Below, one piece after another: positions 7,518 through 14,412 of a stretch of 16,858 nt of DNA; positions within the stretch are counted from its first letter, which is position 1; every line of letters begins with the position of its first letter. A model generated the notes under the pieces. That model had not been told where the DNA came from. It worked only from the letters and a program-made list of their open reading frames with translations, and made no database searches. The stretch is taken from positions 1 to 16,858 of the forward strand of contig DATLTB010000074.1 in assembly GCA_035533815.1 (NCBI GenBank), written 5' to 3'. The translations under genes were made by a program, and so were the position numbers. Origin of the DNA: JANWKA01 sp035533815 (GTDB taxonomy: Bacteria; Bacteroidota; Bacteroidia; Chitinophagales; Chitinophagaceae).

Positions 7518-9995
7518 ATGGAAACAAAGTATATTGGAGAACATCTGTTGCCCGGGGAGCTTGGTCATTTCTTTGTCCTGCTGGCCTTCGTGGCATCCAT
7601 TGTCTCCACTGTTTCTTATTTCCTGGCAACCAGATCCCGGGATGCGATCAACGGGTCATCCTGGAAAAAAATGGCCAGGGTGGCCTTTTTTATCCAGGTG
7701 ATATCCGTTTTTGCCGTCTTCGGTACCTTGTACTATATCATTTCCAACCATTTTTTTGAATACCATTATGCCTGGGAACATTCTTCCAGGGCACTTCCGG
7801 TAAGGTACCTCCTGGCCTGCTTCTGGGAAGGCCAGGAAGGCAGTTTCCTGCTGTGGACGGTCTGGCATTGTGTGCTGGGTACCATCCTCATCCGCACAGC
7901 CGGGGAATGGGAGAATCCGGTAATGACCGTGATCTCCTTTGCCCAGGTCTGCCTGGCTTCCATGCTCCTGGGAATTTATTTCTTTGGGTACAAGGCGGGC
8001 AGCAGTCCGTTTACCCTTTTGCGTAATGATATGGCAGGTGCGCCGATCTTTTCAGATCCTGCGTATCTGCAGAAATATATACAGGACGGCAATGGCCTCA
8101 ATCCCCTGTTGCAGAATTACTGGATGGTGATCCACCCTCCCATATTATTTCTGGGTTTTGCATCCACAATTGTTCCTTTTTCCTTTGCTTTTGCCGGGCT
8201 CTGGAAGAAGAATTTCACGGGCTGGGTAAAACCCGCCTTACCCTGGTGCCTGTTTTCAGGGATGGTCCTGGCTACAGGAGTCATGATGGGGGCTGCATGG
8301 GCCTATGAGTCTTTGAACTTTGGAGGCTATTGGGCATGGGATCCTGTGGAAAACTCATCCATGGTTCCCTGGCTATGCATCATTGCCGGAATCCATACCG
8401 CTGTCATCTTTAAACATACCGGTCATTCCCTCAAAGCCTGCTTTTTCTTTTTCATAACAGCTTTCATCCTGGTGCTGTATTCCACTTTTCTGACCCGCAG
8501 TGGCATTTTGGGGACTACATCGGTTCATGCGTTCACCGATCTTGGCATGAGCGGCCAGTTGCTGATTTACCTGTTTGTTTTCCTCATTCCTGCCTATACG
8601 CTGCTGATCGCATACCAGCGGCAGATCCCGACCGTAAAAAAGGAAGAAGCCTTGGATTCCAGGGAATTCTGGATGTTCATTGGATCCCTGGTACTCATTA
8701 TTTCAGCCATTTTTATCCTGGTGATCACTTCCATTCCGGTGTGGAATAAAATCCTGGGCTCTCATTTTGCGGAACCGGTTCATCGCAGGTTTGCCTATAA
8801 CAGGATCGAGGTGTTCATTGCCATTATCCTGGCCCTTGGTATTGCCATGGTCCAGTATCTGAAGTTCGGAAGTACGCCTGGGGGGTATTTTCGAAAAAAC
8901 ATCCTCTTGCCGACTGCGGTATCCCTGGTAATCGGCCTGCTCATCCTCCTGTTTGGTAAAATCCATTACGACACTTTTGGAAATGGTTTTCTGGCAGCTC
9001 TTATCGTCATGATGTTTGCCAGTGTGTACGCCATTGTAGCTAATTTTAGCTACATCCTGTTCATGATCAAGGGGAAGATGCGCTCAGCAGGTCCTTCAGT
9101 AGCCCATGCTGGTTTTGGCCTGATGCTTTTGGGCATACTGATATCCTCCTCCCGGAAGGAGGTCATCTCCCATGACCCCATGGGATTGCTGACCGGGGTT
9201 TTCCCGGCTGACAGCAAGGAAAACTCCCGGAACAATATCCTGCTATACCGGAACCTCCCCATGCAGATGGCAGATTATGAAGTAACCTATCTGGGAGATT
9301 CGATTTCTACTCCTGACGGGAAGCATTATTACAAAATACATTACATCCGCAGGGATACGGCAACCGGAAAGGTGATAGAAAAATTCAATTTATACCCCAA
9401 TGCCTTTATTAACCCAAAAGGACAGCAGGGACTGATTTCCAGCCCGGCTTCGAAACATTACTGGACTCATGATATTTATACCTATCTGACCTCGGTCAAT
9501 GATCCTTCAAAAATCCAGGATACTTCTCAATATTATCCGCACCTGGTGAAGGTCGGGGATACGATTTTTTTCTCCAATGGGTATATGCGGCTGGATGGCC
9601 TGGATACTCATCCTGTATCACCCCATTACCAGGCGCAACCTGGGGATATAGCCGTCGGAGCAAAATTAACAGTGTACAGCAGTGACTCTGACATTTTCAA
9701 GGTATTGCCTATTTACGTGCTTCGGGACAGTGCCTATGAAAATATCATCCCCGATACCCTATCCCAATTGGGCCTTTTTATCCGCTTTGATAAAATACTG
9801 CCTGAACAGCGTAAAATTGAATTATCTATTCGACAGTCAGGAGAACAGAATGACTGGGTGGTGCTCAAAGCCTATGTATTTCATTATATCAGCCTGCTCT
9901 GGTTGGGCACTATCCTGATGATCATCGGATTTGCCATGAGTATTTACAAAAAAATCGTACCCAAAAAGCAGAACCCCGTTAAACCAATACTATGA
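7518..9995 (+). CDS. ccmF: Cytochrome c heme lyase CcmF/CcsA family
   Basis: This large polytopic membrane protein of 825 residues attaches heme to apocytochrome c at the outer face of the inner membrane. The heme-handling WWD region is clear at residues 258-286 (GGYWAWDPVENSS at 269-281). Candidate periplasmic heme-ligand histidines are H206 (in MVIHPP) and H337 (in SVHAF), with others at H83 and H88. Many membrane helices cover residues 15 to about 540. A soluble periplasmic domain of roughly 240 residues follows, and a final helix near 790-810 precedes a Lys-rich tail. The segment WEGQEGSFLLW (103-113) matches the CcmF WG-HEGS-LLW region, with Gln in place of His. The protein is longer than the Escherichia coli one, mainly because of the C-terminal domain. 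Its TGA overlaps the next start codon (ATGA, 9992-9995). Confidence 0.93.
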   Translation: METKYIGEHLLPGELGHFFVLLAFVASIVSTVSYFLATRSRDAINGSSWKKMARVAFFIQVISVFAVFGTLYYIISNHFFEYHYAWEHSSRALPVRYLLACFWEGQEGSFLLWTVWHCVLGTILIRTAGEWENPVMTVISFAQVCLASMLLGIYFFGYKAGSSPFTLLRNDMAGAPIFSDPAYLQKYIQDGNGLNPLLQNYWMVIHPPILFLGFASTIVPFSFAFAGLWKKNFTGWVKPALPWCLFSGMVLATGVMMGAAWAYESLNFGGYWAWDPVENSSMVPWLCIIAGIHTAVIFKHTGHSLKACFFFFITAFILVLYSTFLTRSGILGTTSVHAFTDLGMSGQLLIYLFVFLIPAYTLLIAYQRQIPTVKKEEALDSREFWMFIGSLVLIISAIFILVITSIPVWNKILGSHFAEPVHRRFAYNRIEVFIAIILALGIAMVQYLKFGSTPGGYFRKNILLPTAVSLVIGLLILLFGKIHYDTFGNGFLAALIVMMFASVYAIVANFSYILFMIKGKMRSAGPSVAHAGFGLMLLGILISSSRKEVISHDPMGLLTGVFPADSKENSRNNILLYRNLPMQMADYEVTYLGDSISTPDGKHYYKIHYIRRDTATGKVIEKFNLYPNAFINPKGQQGLISSPASKHYWTHDIYTYLTSVNDPSKIQDTSQYYPHLVKVGDTIFFSNGYMRLDGLDTHPVSPHYQAQPGDIAVGAKLTVYSSDSDIFKVLPIYVLRDSAYENIIPDTLSQLGLFIRFDKILPEQRKIELSIRQSGEQNDWVVLKAYVFHYISLLWLGTILMIIGFAMSIYKKIVPKKQNPVKPIL

Positions 9996-10441
9996 ACCGA
10001 CCTTTGCGTATCATCCGGGAATTGATTTTCCTGACTTTCAGCATGCTGATCGGTATTGGATCTTTTGGCCAGCAGGTAAGGCCAGATCCGTGGAATGCCA
10101 GCCAGCTGATGGATCCGGGAGCACTGGCCATGCTCATGAAAGCTAAGGGTTCACTGCCCTTAGTGCTGGATGTGGGACCTGCCGGACAAATCCTTCATGC
10201 CCGGCAAATGGGCCCTGCCCATGAAGCAGCCGGAATGGCAAGGTTGGGAAAAACCCTGGCTAAGGTACCCCGTGACAAAGAGATTGTGGTATACTGCGGA
10301 TGCTGCCCATTCAATAAATGCCCCAATATCCGCCCGGCATTCCTTTTGCTTCAACACCTGGGGTTTACCCGGATATTTGTCCTGGACCTATCCCATAATC
10401 TGAAAGCAGACTGGATAGACAAAGGGTATCCCCTTCAGTAA
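9992..10441 (+). CDS. Exported rhodanese-like protein with a Cys-rich active-site loop
   Basis: This 149-residue protein has a signal peptide (about residues 1-27, hydrophobic core LIFLTFSMLIGIGSFG) and a single rhodanese domain. The strand LPLVLDVGPAG (55-65), an HA-x-GPAHEAAG segment (69-81) and IVVYCGCCPFNKC (98-110) are in the expected order. The usual catalytic loop begins at C102. Here it carries four cysteines (C102, C104, C105, C110) followed by PNIRPAF, whereas a standard rhodanese loop has one catalytic Cys. The protein would act in the periplasm. Its ATG overlaps the ccmF stop codon by four bases, a strong sign of translational coupling. A role in keeping apocytochrome or CcmF-associated thiols in the right redox or sulfur state is my inference. 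Rhodaneses with such CCP-x-CPN loops do occur in Bacteroidota, as far as I recall. Confidence 0.85.
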   Translation: MNRPLRIIRELIFLTFSMLIGIGSFGQQVRPDPWNASQLMDPGALAMLMKAKGSLPLVLDVGPAGQILHARQMGPAHEAAGMARLGKTLAKVPRDKEIVVYCGCCPFNKCPNIRPAFLLLQHLGFTRIFVLDLSHNLKADWIDKGYPLQ

Positions 10442-10452
10442 TCTCTGTTCAA

Positions 10453-10725
10453 ATGAATTTCATCCCTATTCTTGGGTATATTGCGGCGGTCTTTACTACC
10501 GGGTCATTCCTTCCACAGGCTGTGGAGACCATTCGTACCAGGGACACAGAAGGTATTTCCTTCTATATGTACCTGTTTTTAGTAGCCGGGCAGCTCATGT
10601 GGGTGGTGTATGCTTCCTTTACCCGGGATTACCCCCTGCTAGCTGCCAATGCCATCACTTCCATATTGGCCATGATCATTCTCTATTTTAAGATCAGGTT
10701 TCCAAAGCATCAGCCAAAGGATTAA
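10453..10725 (+). CDS. SemiSWEET-type PQ-loop transporter
   Basis: The 90-residue protein has three membrane helices (about 5-20, 37-55, 60-80) and the PQ motif at residues 21-22 (SFLPQAVETIRTRDTEGIS), as in bacterial SemiSWEETs. These work as dimers and move small sugars across the inner membrane. W50 in helix two and N66 in helix three are at the positions that line the sugar pocket in characterised members. The length is normal. The ATG at 10453 stands 11 bases after the rhodanese stop codon, so the gene is very probably the last of the ccmE-ccmF-rhodanese operon. A possible terminator follows about 55 bases later. The substrate cannot be told. Its place with cytochrome c genes may be incidental. 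Confidence 0.88.
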   Translation: MNFIPILGYIAAVFTTGSFLPQAVETIRTRDTEGISFYMYLFLVAGQLMWVVYASFTRDYPLLAANAITSILAMIILYFKIRFPKHQPKD

Positions 10726-10780
10726 GGTAAATATTTGACTTTCAACAAGCTGAATTAATTCCGGGCTACCCCACGAAATC

Positions 10781-10808
10781 CTTTCCAAACCATTGGAAGG
10801 ACATGTTT
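10781..10808 (+). terminator. Possible intrinsic terminator of the ccm operon
   Basis: An 8-bp stem (10781-10788 with 10793-10800, including one T-G pair) closes a four-base loop (ACCA). It is followed within five bases by TTTT at 10805-10808. It sits 55 bases after the SemiSWEET stop codon. The T-tract is short and slightly displaced, so the call is tentative. Confidence 0.4.
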
Positions 10809-10875
10809 TAGATCAATTTCTCACCACCAGATATCAAATCGGGTAAGGGACCGTTTCCATTAAGGGTTGATTTTG

Positions 10876-10883
10876 TAATTTTG
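10876..10883 (+). promoter_or_regulatory. Candidate -7 element for the DUF4294 gene
   Basis: The bases read TAATTTTG, an exact TAnnTTTG match. A start of transcription near 10889 would exclude the in-frame TTG at 10881 as the initiation codon, because that codon lies inside the box. No TTG is seen at the -33 distance. Confidence 0.4.
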
Positions 10884-10889
10884 CAACTG

Positions 10890-11531
10890 GTGATCTTGGG
10901 TGGAACATATATTAAATGGATTTGTTTTGTATGCGGCTTCCTGCTAGTCGGGATGGTTTATCCCCATGCATTGAAAGCCCAGGTAATTCCCGGAAAGGAT
11001 ACTATTCAGGTTTGGACCATAGTACAGGGTTCAGATACCTTTCCGCTGGTTAATCTGGATGAAGTGGTTATTTCATCCAGAATGCCTCACCGATTCCGGG
11101 CCAGGATGGAACAATGGTCCAAACTGAGGAATGCAGTGTATACTACTTATCCATATGCACGGGAAGCGAGTGCGATTCTCCTGAATGTAGCTGTCCACCT
11201 GGATTCCCTGAAGGGCAAAAGAAAAAAAAAGGCCTACCTGGCCGCAGAAGAGCAACTTCTTAAAAAACAGTTCGGTGGCCCCCTGGAAAACCTGACCATA
11301 TATCAGGGTAAGATCCTGATGAAGCTGATCTCCAGGGAGACAGGATCAAACTGTTATGCCATTATCCGGGAATTGCGCGGGGGGTTTTCTGCCCGGTTCT
11401 GGCAAACGGTGGCTTTTTTCTTTGACAGCAACCTGAAAACCGGGTACGACCCCCAGCAGGATAGTGATATAGAAATGATTGTCAGGGAAATTGAATACAA
11501 TAATTATTACCGTAGCTATCATTTTAATTGA
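10890..11531 (+). CDS. DUF4294-family exported protein
   Basis: The product is a DUF4294 protein, a Bacteroidota family without an assigned function. After a signal peptide (core WICFVCGFLLVGMVYP, then ALKAQ) come TFPLVNLDEVVIS, KLRNAVYTTYPYAREAS, IYQGKILMKLISRETGSNCY and IIRELRGGFSARFWQTVAFFF with NLKTGYDP. These are the conserved blocks of the family in the usual order. Helices dominate the mature part. There is no ATG in a suitable place. In-frame options are TTG 10881, GTG 10890 and TTG 10896, and I chose GTG because the TTG at 10881 lies in the putative -7 box. The start is therefore uncertain by a few residues. It is 86 bp from bshB1 on the same strand and may be transcribed with it. 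Confidence 0.82.
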   Translation: MILGGTYIKWICFVCGFLLVGMVYPHALKAQVIPGKDTIQVWTIVQGSDTFPLVNLDEVVISSRMPHRFRARMEQWSKLRNAVYTTYPYAREASAILLNVAVHLDSLKGKRKKKAYLAAEEQLLKKQFGGPLENLTIYQGKILMKLISRETGSNCYAIIRELRGGFSARFWQTVAFFFDSNLKTGYDPQQDSDIEMIVREIEYNNYYRSYHFN

Positions 11532-11617
11532 TATCCAGGTCCATATTATTTCTTTATAATCATCCCGGTAGGTAAACTGCTTCTTTTCTATTATTTTAGC
11601 CCGGCATTATTCCCATT

Positions 11618-12340
11618 ATGATGAAAATTGACATTCTGGCCATTGCTTCTCACCCGGATGATGTAGAGCTTTCCTGTGCAGGGACCCTGATGGTCCATAA
11701 GGCCATGGGGAAAAAGGTAGGGGTACTGGACCTGACCAGGGGGGAATTGGGCACCAGGGGAACTGTTGATTCCCGGAAAAGGGAAGCGCGGGCAGCTGCT
11801 AAAGTGTTAGGATTAACTATCCGGGAAAACCTGGGATTGGCTGATGGATTCTTTGAAAATGACCGCATTACCCGCCTAAAATTGATCCGGATGATCCGGA
11901 AATACCAACCTGATATTATCCTGGCAAATGCCCCCCAGGACCGACATCCGGATCATGGCCGGGCTGCCCGCTTAATTACAGAAAGTTGTTTTTTATCTGG
12001 ACTGCTAAAGATCAGGACCTCATTGCAGGGTAAACTCCAGGAAGCCTGGCGTCCATTACAGGTATTTCATTTTATCCAGGATCGCTATCTTAAGCCTGAT
12101 TTTGTGGTGGATATAACCAATATGGCAGAGAAAAAATGGGAGGCCATCCGATGTTACCAGACCCAGTTCCTGGCAGCCCGAAAAGAAACAGTGCAAACGT
12201 ATATTTCCACCCCGGAATTCTTTAACAGCGTAATTCACCGGGCAGCAATGATGGGCAAGATGATTGGGGTTAAATACGGGGAGGGTTTTATTACTGAAAA
12301 GATGGTTGGGGTAAGGAGCCTGTATGATATGATTTTGTAA
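11618..12340 (+). CDS. bshB1: Bacillithiol biosynthesis deacetylase BshB1
   Basis: BshB1 is a zinc-dependent cytosolic deacetylase that removes the acetyl group from N-acetylglucosaminyl malate, the second step of bacillithiol synthesis after BshA and before BshC. The 240-residue protein has the LmbE/PIG-L fold signature SHPDD at 11-15 (zinc ligands H12 and D15) and RHPDHG at 109-114 (H113). It also has the subfamily segments LTRGELGTRGTVDSRKREA (39-57) and YQTQFLAARKETVQTYIST in the C-terminal half. Length and motifs match BshB1 well, better than generic LmbE deacetylases. The start is ATG at 11618, with a second ATG directly after. The serine hydrolase gene begins 24 bp downstream. The BstA-like gene at 544-1089 could encode a user of the product. 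bshA and bshC are not in the window. Confidence 0.92.
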   Translation: MMKIDILAIASHPDDVELSCAGTLMVHKAMGKKVGVLDLTRGELGTRGTVDSRKREARAAAKVLGLTIRENLGLADGFFENDRITRLKLIRMIRKYQPDIILANAPQDRHPDHGRAARLITESCFLSGLLKIRTSLQGKLQEAWRPLQVFHFIQDRYLKPDFVVDITNMAEKKWEAIRCYQTQFLAARKETVQTYISTPEFFNSVIHRAAMMGKMIGVKYGEGFITEKMVGVRSLYDMIL

Positions 12341-12364
12341 TTTGTCTCGTATAAACCTTTAAAC

Positions 12365-13306
12365 ATGACATTTTTAATCCGTTTTATCCGGACAACCCTG
12401 GTGGGTTCATGGCTGATGATTACCGGAATAACCGGTATTTATGCACAGGGAAGGACTGATTTCCGATTGACGCATAAAATCGATTCCCTGGTTAAAGGCT
12501 TTCCAGGTACGGTGGGTATTTATATTAAGAACCTGAAATCGGGAGAAACAGCAGTCTTCCAGCCGGATTCCATTTTTCCCACCTGCAGCATGATCAAAGT
12601 ACCGATCATGATCACCCTGTTCAATCGCATTGAACACGGAGCGTTAAGCTACCAGCAAAACATGGTATACCGGGATTCTATGCTGATTAAGGGGGTGGAT
12701 ATCCTGGGTGGATTTAAAGATAGCGCCACTATCCTGCTCAGCAAACTGGTTTTACTCATGATCACGGAAAGTGATAATACCGCAGCAGTTTGGTGTCAAT
12801 CCCTGGCCGGAGGAGGAATTGCCATCAACCACTGGTTAAAGAGTCATGGATTCGTCCATACCCGGGTGAATTCCAGGACTCCTGGCCGGAGTGCTGCCTG
12901 GAATTTATATGGTTGGGGTCAGACTACCCCCAGGGAAATGGCGCGCCTGGTCACCCTGATCAGGGAAGGCAAACTGGTCAGTCCTGCAGCCAGCGAACGA
13001 ATGTACCGGAACCTGATCCGGATCTATTGGGATGGAGAAGCCCTATCCCAGATCCCACCATACGTCCAGGTAGCCTCAAAACAAGGTGCTGTAGATGATT
13101 CCCGCTCAGAAGTGGACCTGGTGAATGCCCCTCACGGTGATTATGTATTTTGTATCATTACCAAGAACCTACAGGATACGTCCTGGAAGCAGGACAATGA
13201 AGGTTGGACGCTGATCCGGAGACTTTCGGGGATGTTATATCATTATTATGAGCCCCAGGATAACTGGAAACCTGCTCCTGGAAGGGAGAAATGGATTGAT
13301 CAATAG
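12365..13306 (+). CDS. Class A beta-lactamase-like serine hydrolase, exported
   Basis: The 313-residue protein has a signal peptide (about 1-28, ending IYAQG) and the beta-lactamase/penicillin-binding fold motifs. SMIK at 75-78 supplies the nucleophile S75 and K78, SDN is at 136-138, and KQG at 239-241 takes the place of KTG. TTPREMARL (187-195) is the conserved helix after the omega loop. The spacing from SDN to TTP (51 residues) equals that of class A enzymes, and by that spacing the deacylating Glu166 is replaced by T172, with the next Pro retained. No Glu or Asp occurs anywhere from residue 161 to 190. A true beta-lactamase activity is therefore doubtful. A peptidase, esterase or penicillin-binding role in the periplasm is more likely. 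It starts 24 bp after bshB1 and is probably co-transcribed. Confidence 0.87.
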   Translation: MTFLIRFIRTTLVGSWLMITGITGIYAQGRTDFRLTHKIDSLVKGFPGTVGIYIKNLKSGETAVFQPDSIFPTCSMIKVPIMITLFNRIEHGALSYQQNMVYRDSMLIKGVDILGGFKDSATILLSKLVLLMITESDNTAAVWCQSLAGGGIAINHWLKSHGFVHTRVNSRTPGRSAAWNLYGWGQTTPREMARLVTLIREGKLVSPAASERMYRNLIRIYWDGEALSQIPPYVQVASKQGAVDDSRSEVDLVNAPHGDYVFCIITKNLQDTSWKQDNEGWTLIRRLSGMLYHYYEPQDNWKPAPGREKWIDQ

Positions 13307-13326
13307 GGAGATATGGCCCGCTTCAA

Positions 13327-13458
13327 TCAGATAAAGAGGTCCTTGGAAGCATCGAATTCATCCTGGCGGAAGATCCGGTGTTTCAAAATAGGAAATAAAA
13401 CTCCTCCGGAAACCAGAATGATAAATATGGTGATGATCCATTTCATGCCTTCGACCAT
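13327..13458 (-). CDS. Possible 43-residue single-span membrane protein
   Basis: In the otherwise gene-free stretch 13307-13630 the minus strand holds a short frame starting at an ATG at 13456-13458 and ending with TGA at 13327. It encodes one membrane helix (about residues 7-25: WIITIFIILVSGGVLFPIL), then KHRIFRQ and an acidic tail. The helix-then-charged layout and the codon choice look like a real small protein. A TAAAGTTTG sequence (13480-13472, minus strand) resembles a -7 box with one extra base and would give a leader of a few bases. The frame remains open upstream to 13611, but that extension looks less protein-like. It could equally be chance. No family is recognised. Confidence 0.4.
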   Translation of the reverse strand: MVEGMKWIITIFIILVSGGVLFPILKHRIFRQDEFDASKDLFI

Positions 13459-13630
13459 GTAAAAATTGTGCCAAACTTTACAATCCATATAAAAGACAAA
13501 AAAATGCATGGAATTGCTGCATGAGGGGATAGTTATTTTGTCCGTAGCGTTAACATGGCCAAATCCGACTACCGATTTGCTAATTCGATAATAATAAACG
13601 ACCTTTGCCATCCAAAATTTAATTCAGTTT

Positions 13631-13867
13631 ATGGCTAGGGTATGTCAGGTCACAGGCAAAAAACCGATTACCGGGCACTATGTGTCCTTTTCCAATGTCA
13701 AGACCAACCGGTGGTTTTTACCCAATCTCCAGAAAAAACGGTTTTACCTTGCCGAAGAAGACCGGTGGATCACCCTAAAATTAACCGTGAACGGGATGAA
13801 GACCATAAATAAACGCGGACTTTATGTGGTGGTCAAGGAACTGAGAGCGGCAGGCCAGACAATCTGA
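13631..13867 (+). CDS. rpmB: 50S ribosomal protein L28 (bL28)
   Basis: The 78-residue protein is bL28, a component of the large ribosomal subunit. It begins MARVCQVTGKKPITGHYVSF and continues with NVKTNRWFLPNLQ, FYLAEEDRWITLKLT and INKRGL, the standard family order. It contains only one cysteine (C5), so it is the zinc-independent form. It heads the string L28, L33, DUF4295 and FtsY that is typical of Bacteroidota. The L33 gene starts 27 bp after the stop codon. No convincing exact -7 box lies upstream. The closest is TTATTTTG at 13533-13540, which differs at one position. Confidence 0.97.
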   Translation: MARVCQVTGKKPITGHYVSFSNVKTNRWFLPNLQKKRFYLAEEDRWITLKLTVNGMKTINKRGLYVVVKELRAAGQTI

Positions 13868-13894
13868 ATTTATAACAATTAACATTAATGTGAT

Positions 13895-14077
13895 ATGGCA
13901 AAAAAAGGTAACAGGGTTCAGGTCATCTTGGAGTGTACCGAACATAAAAATTCAGGGTTGCCAGGTACTTCCCGCTATATTACTACTAAAAATAAAAAAA
14001 ACACCCCGGAACGACTGGAATTGAAGAAATTCAATCCGATCATGAGAAAAGTCACTGTTCACAAGGAAATCAAGTAA
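13895..14077 (+). CDS. rpmG: 50S ribosomal protein L33 (bL33)
   Basis: The 60-residue protein is bL33 of the large subunit, recognised by RVQVILECTEHKNSG, GTSRYITTKNKKNTPERLEL and the ending KKFNPIMRKVTVHKEIK. A single cysteine (C14) shows it is the form without a zinc ribbon. The sequence type, with the EHK-SGLPGTSRY stretch, is the Bacteroidota one. It sits between rpmB and the DUF4295 gene with gaps of 27 and 37 bases, consistent with one transcript. Confidence 0.97.
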   Translation: MAKKGNRVQVILECTEHKNSGLPGTSRYITTKNKKNTPERLELKKFNPIMRKVTVHKEIK

Positions 14078-14114
14078 AGGTTGGAAATGGACTTTACCGC
14101 TTAATTGAAAAAAC

Positions 14115-14288
14115 ATGGCAAAGCAAGCTAAAACAGCTATTAAAACCAAGGACCAGAAAGCCGCTGCAGAAGCTAAGAACTGGACCAAGGTCATCCGGGC
14201 AGTCCGCTCCCAACAGTCTGATGCCTATACATTCAAGGAAGGGATAGTGCATAAGGACAAAATCAAAGACTTCCTTAACCAGAAATAA
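14115..14288 (+). CDS. DUF4295 small basic protein, probable ribosome component
   Basis: The 57-residue, lysine-rich protein belongs to DUF4295. The conserved core is KVIRAVRSQQSDAYTFKEGIV followed by KDKIKDFLNQK, after a basic Ala/Lys-rich N-terminus (MAKQAKTAIKTKDQK). The family is known only from Bacteroidota and is found next to rpmG. Size, charge and gene place point to a ribosomal protein. From memory, a Bacteroidota-specific large-subunit protein named bL38 was found in the Flavobacterium johnsoniae ribosome structure, and this family may be it, but I cannot confirm the match here. The start is ATG at 14115. The stop codon is 124 bp before ftsY. Confidence 0.88.
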   Translation: MAKQAKTAIKTKDQKAAAEAKNWTKVIRAVRSQQSDAYTFKEGIVHKDKIKDFLNQK

Positions 14289-14412
14289 CCTGCAGAAATA
14301 ATCTGGAACTGCAGATATACTATTCAAGCTGTCCCAACCGGATGGCTTTTTGTATTTTAATGAAGAATTCGAAAATGGAATTTAAATTGGCCACGCGCAA
14401 ATCAGCATAATC

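Noticed and set aside
11881..11900. Many ATCCGG/CCGGAT hexamers across the window, for example in bshB1
   Set aside because: They are scattered inside coding frames at Ile-Arg or Asp-Pro type codon pairs and reflect codon preference. No regular spacing or array was seen.
14290..14316. Two CTGCAG sites facing each other after the DUF4295 gene, possible hairpin
   Set aside because: The stem is only six bases with a 13-base loop and no T-tract, so it is too weak to call a terminator.
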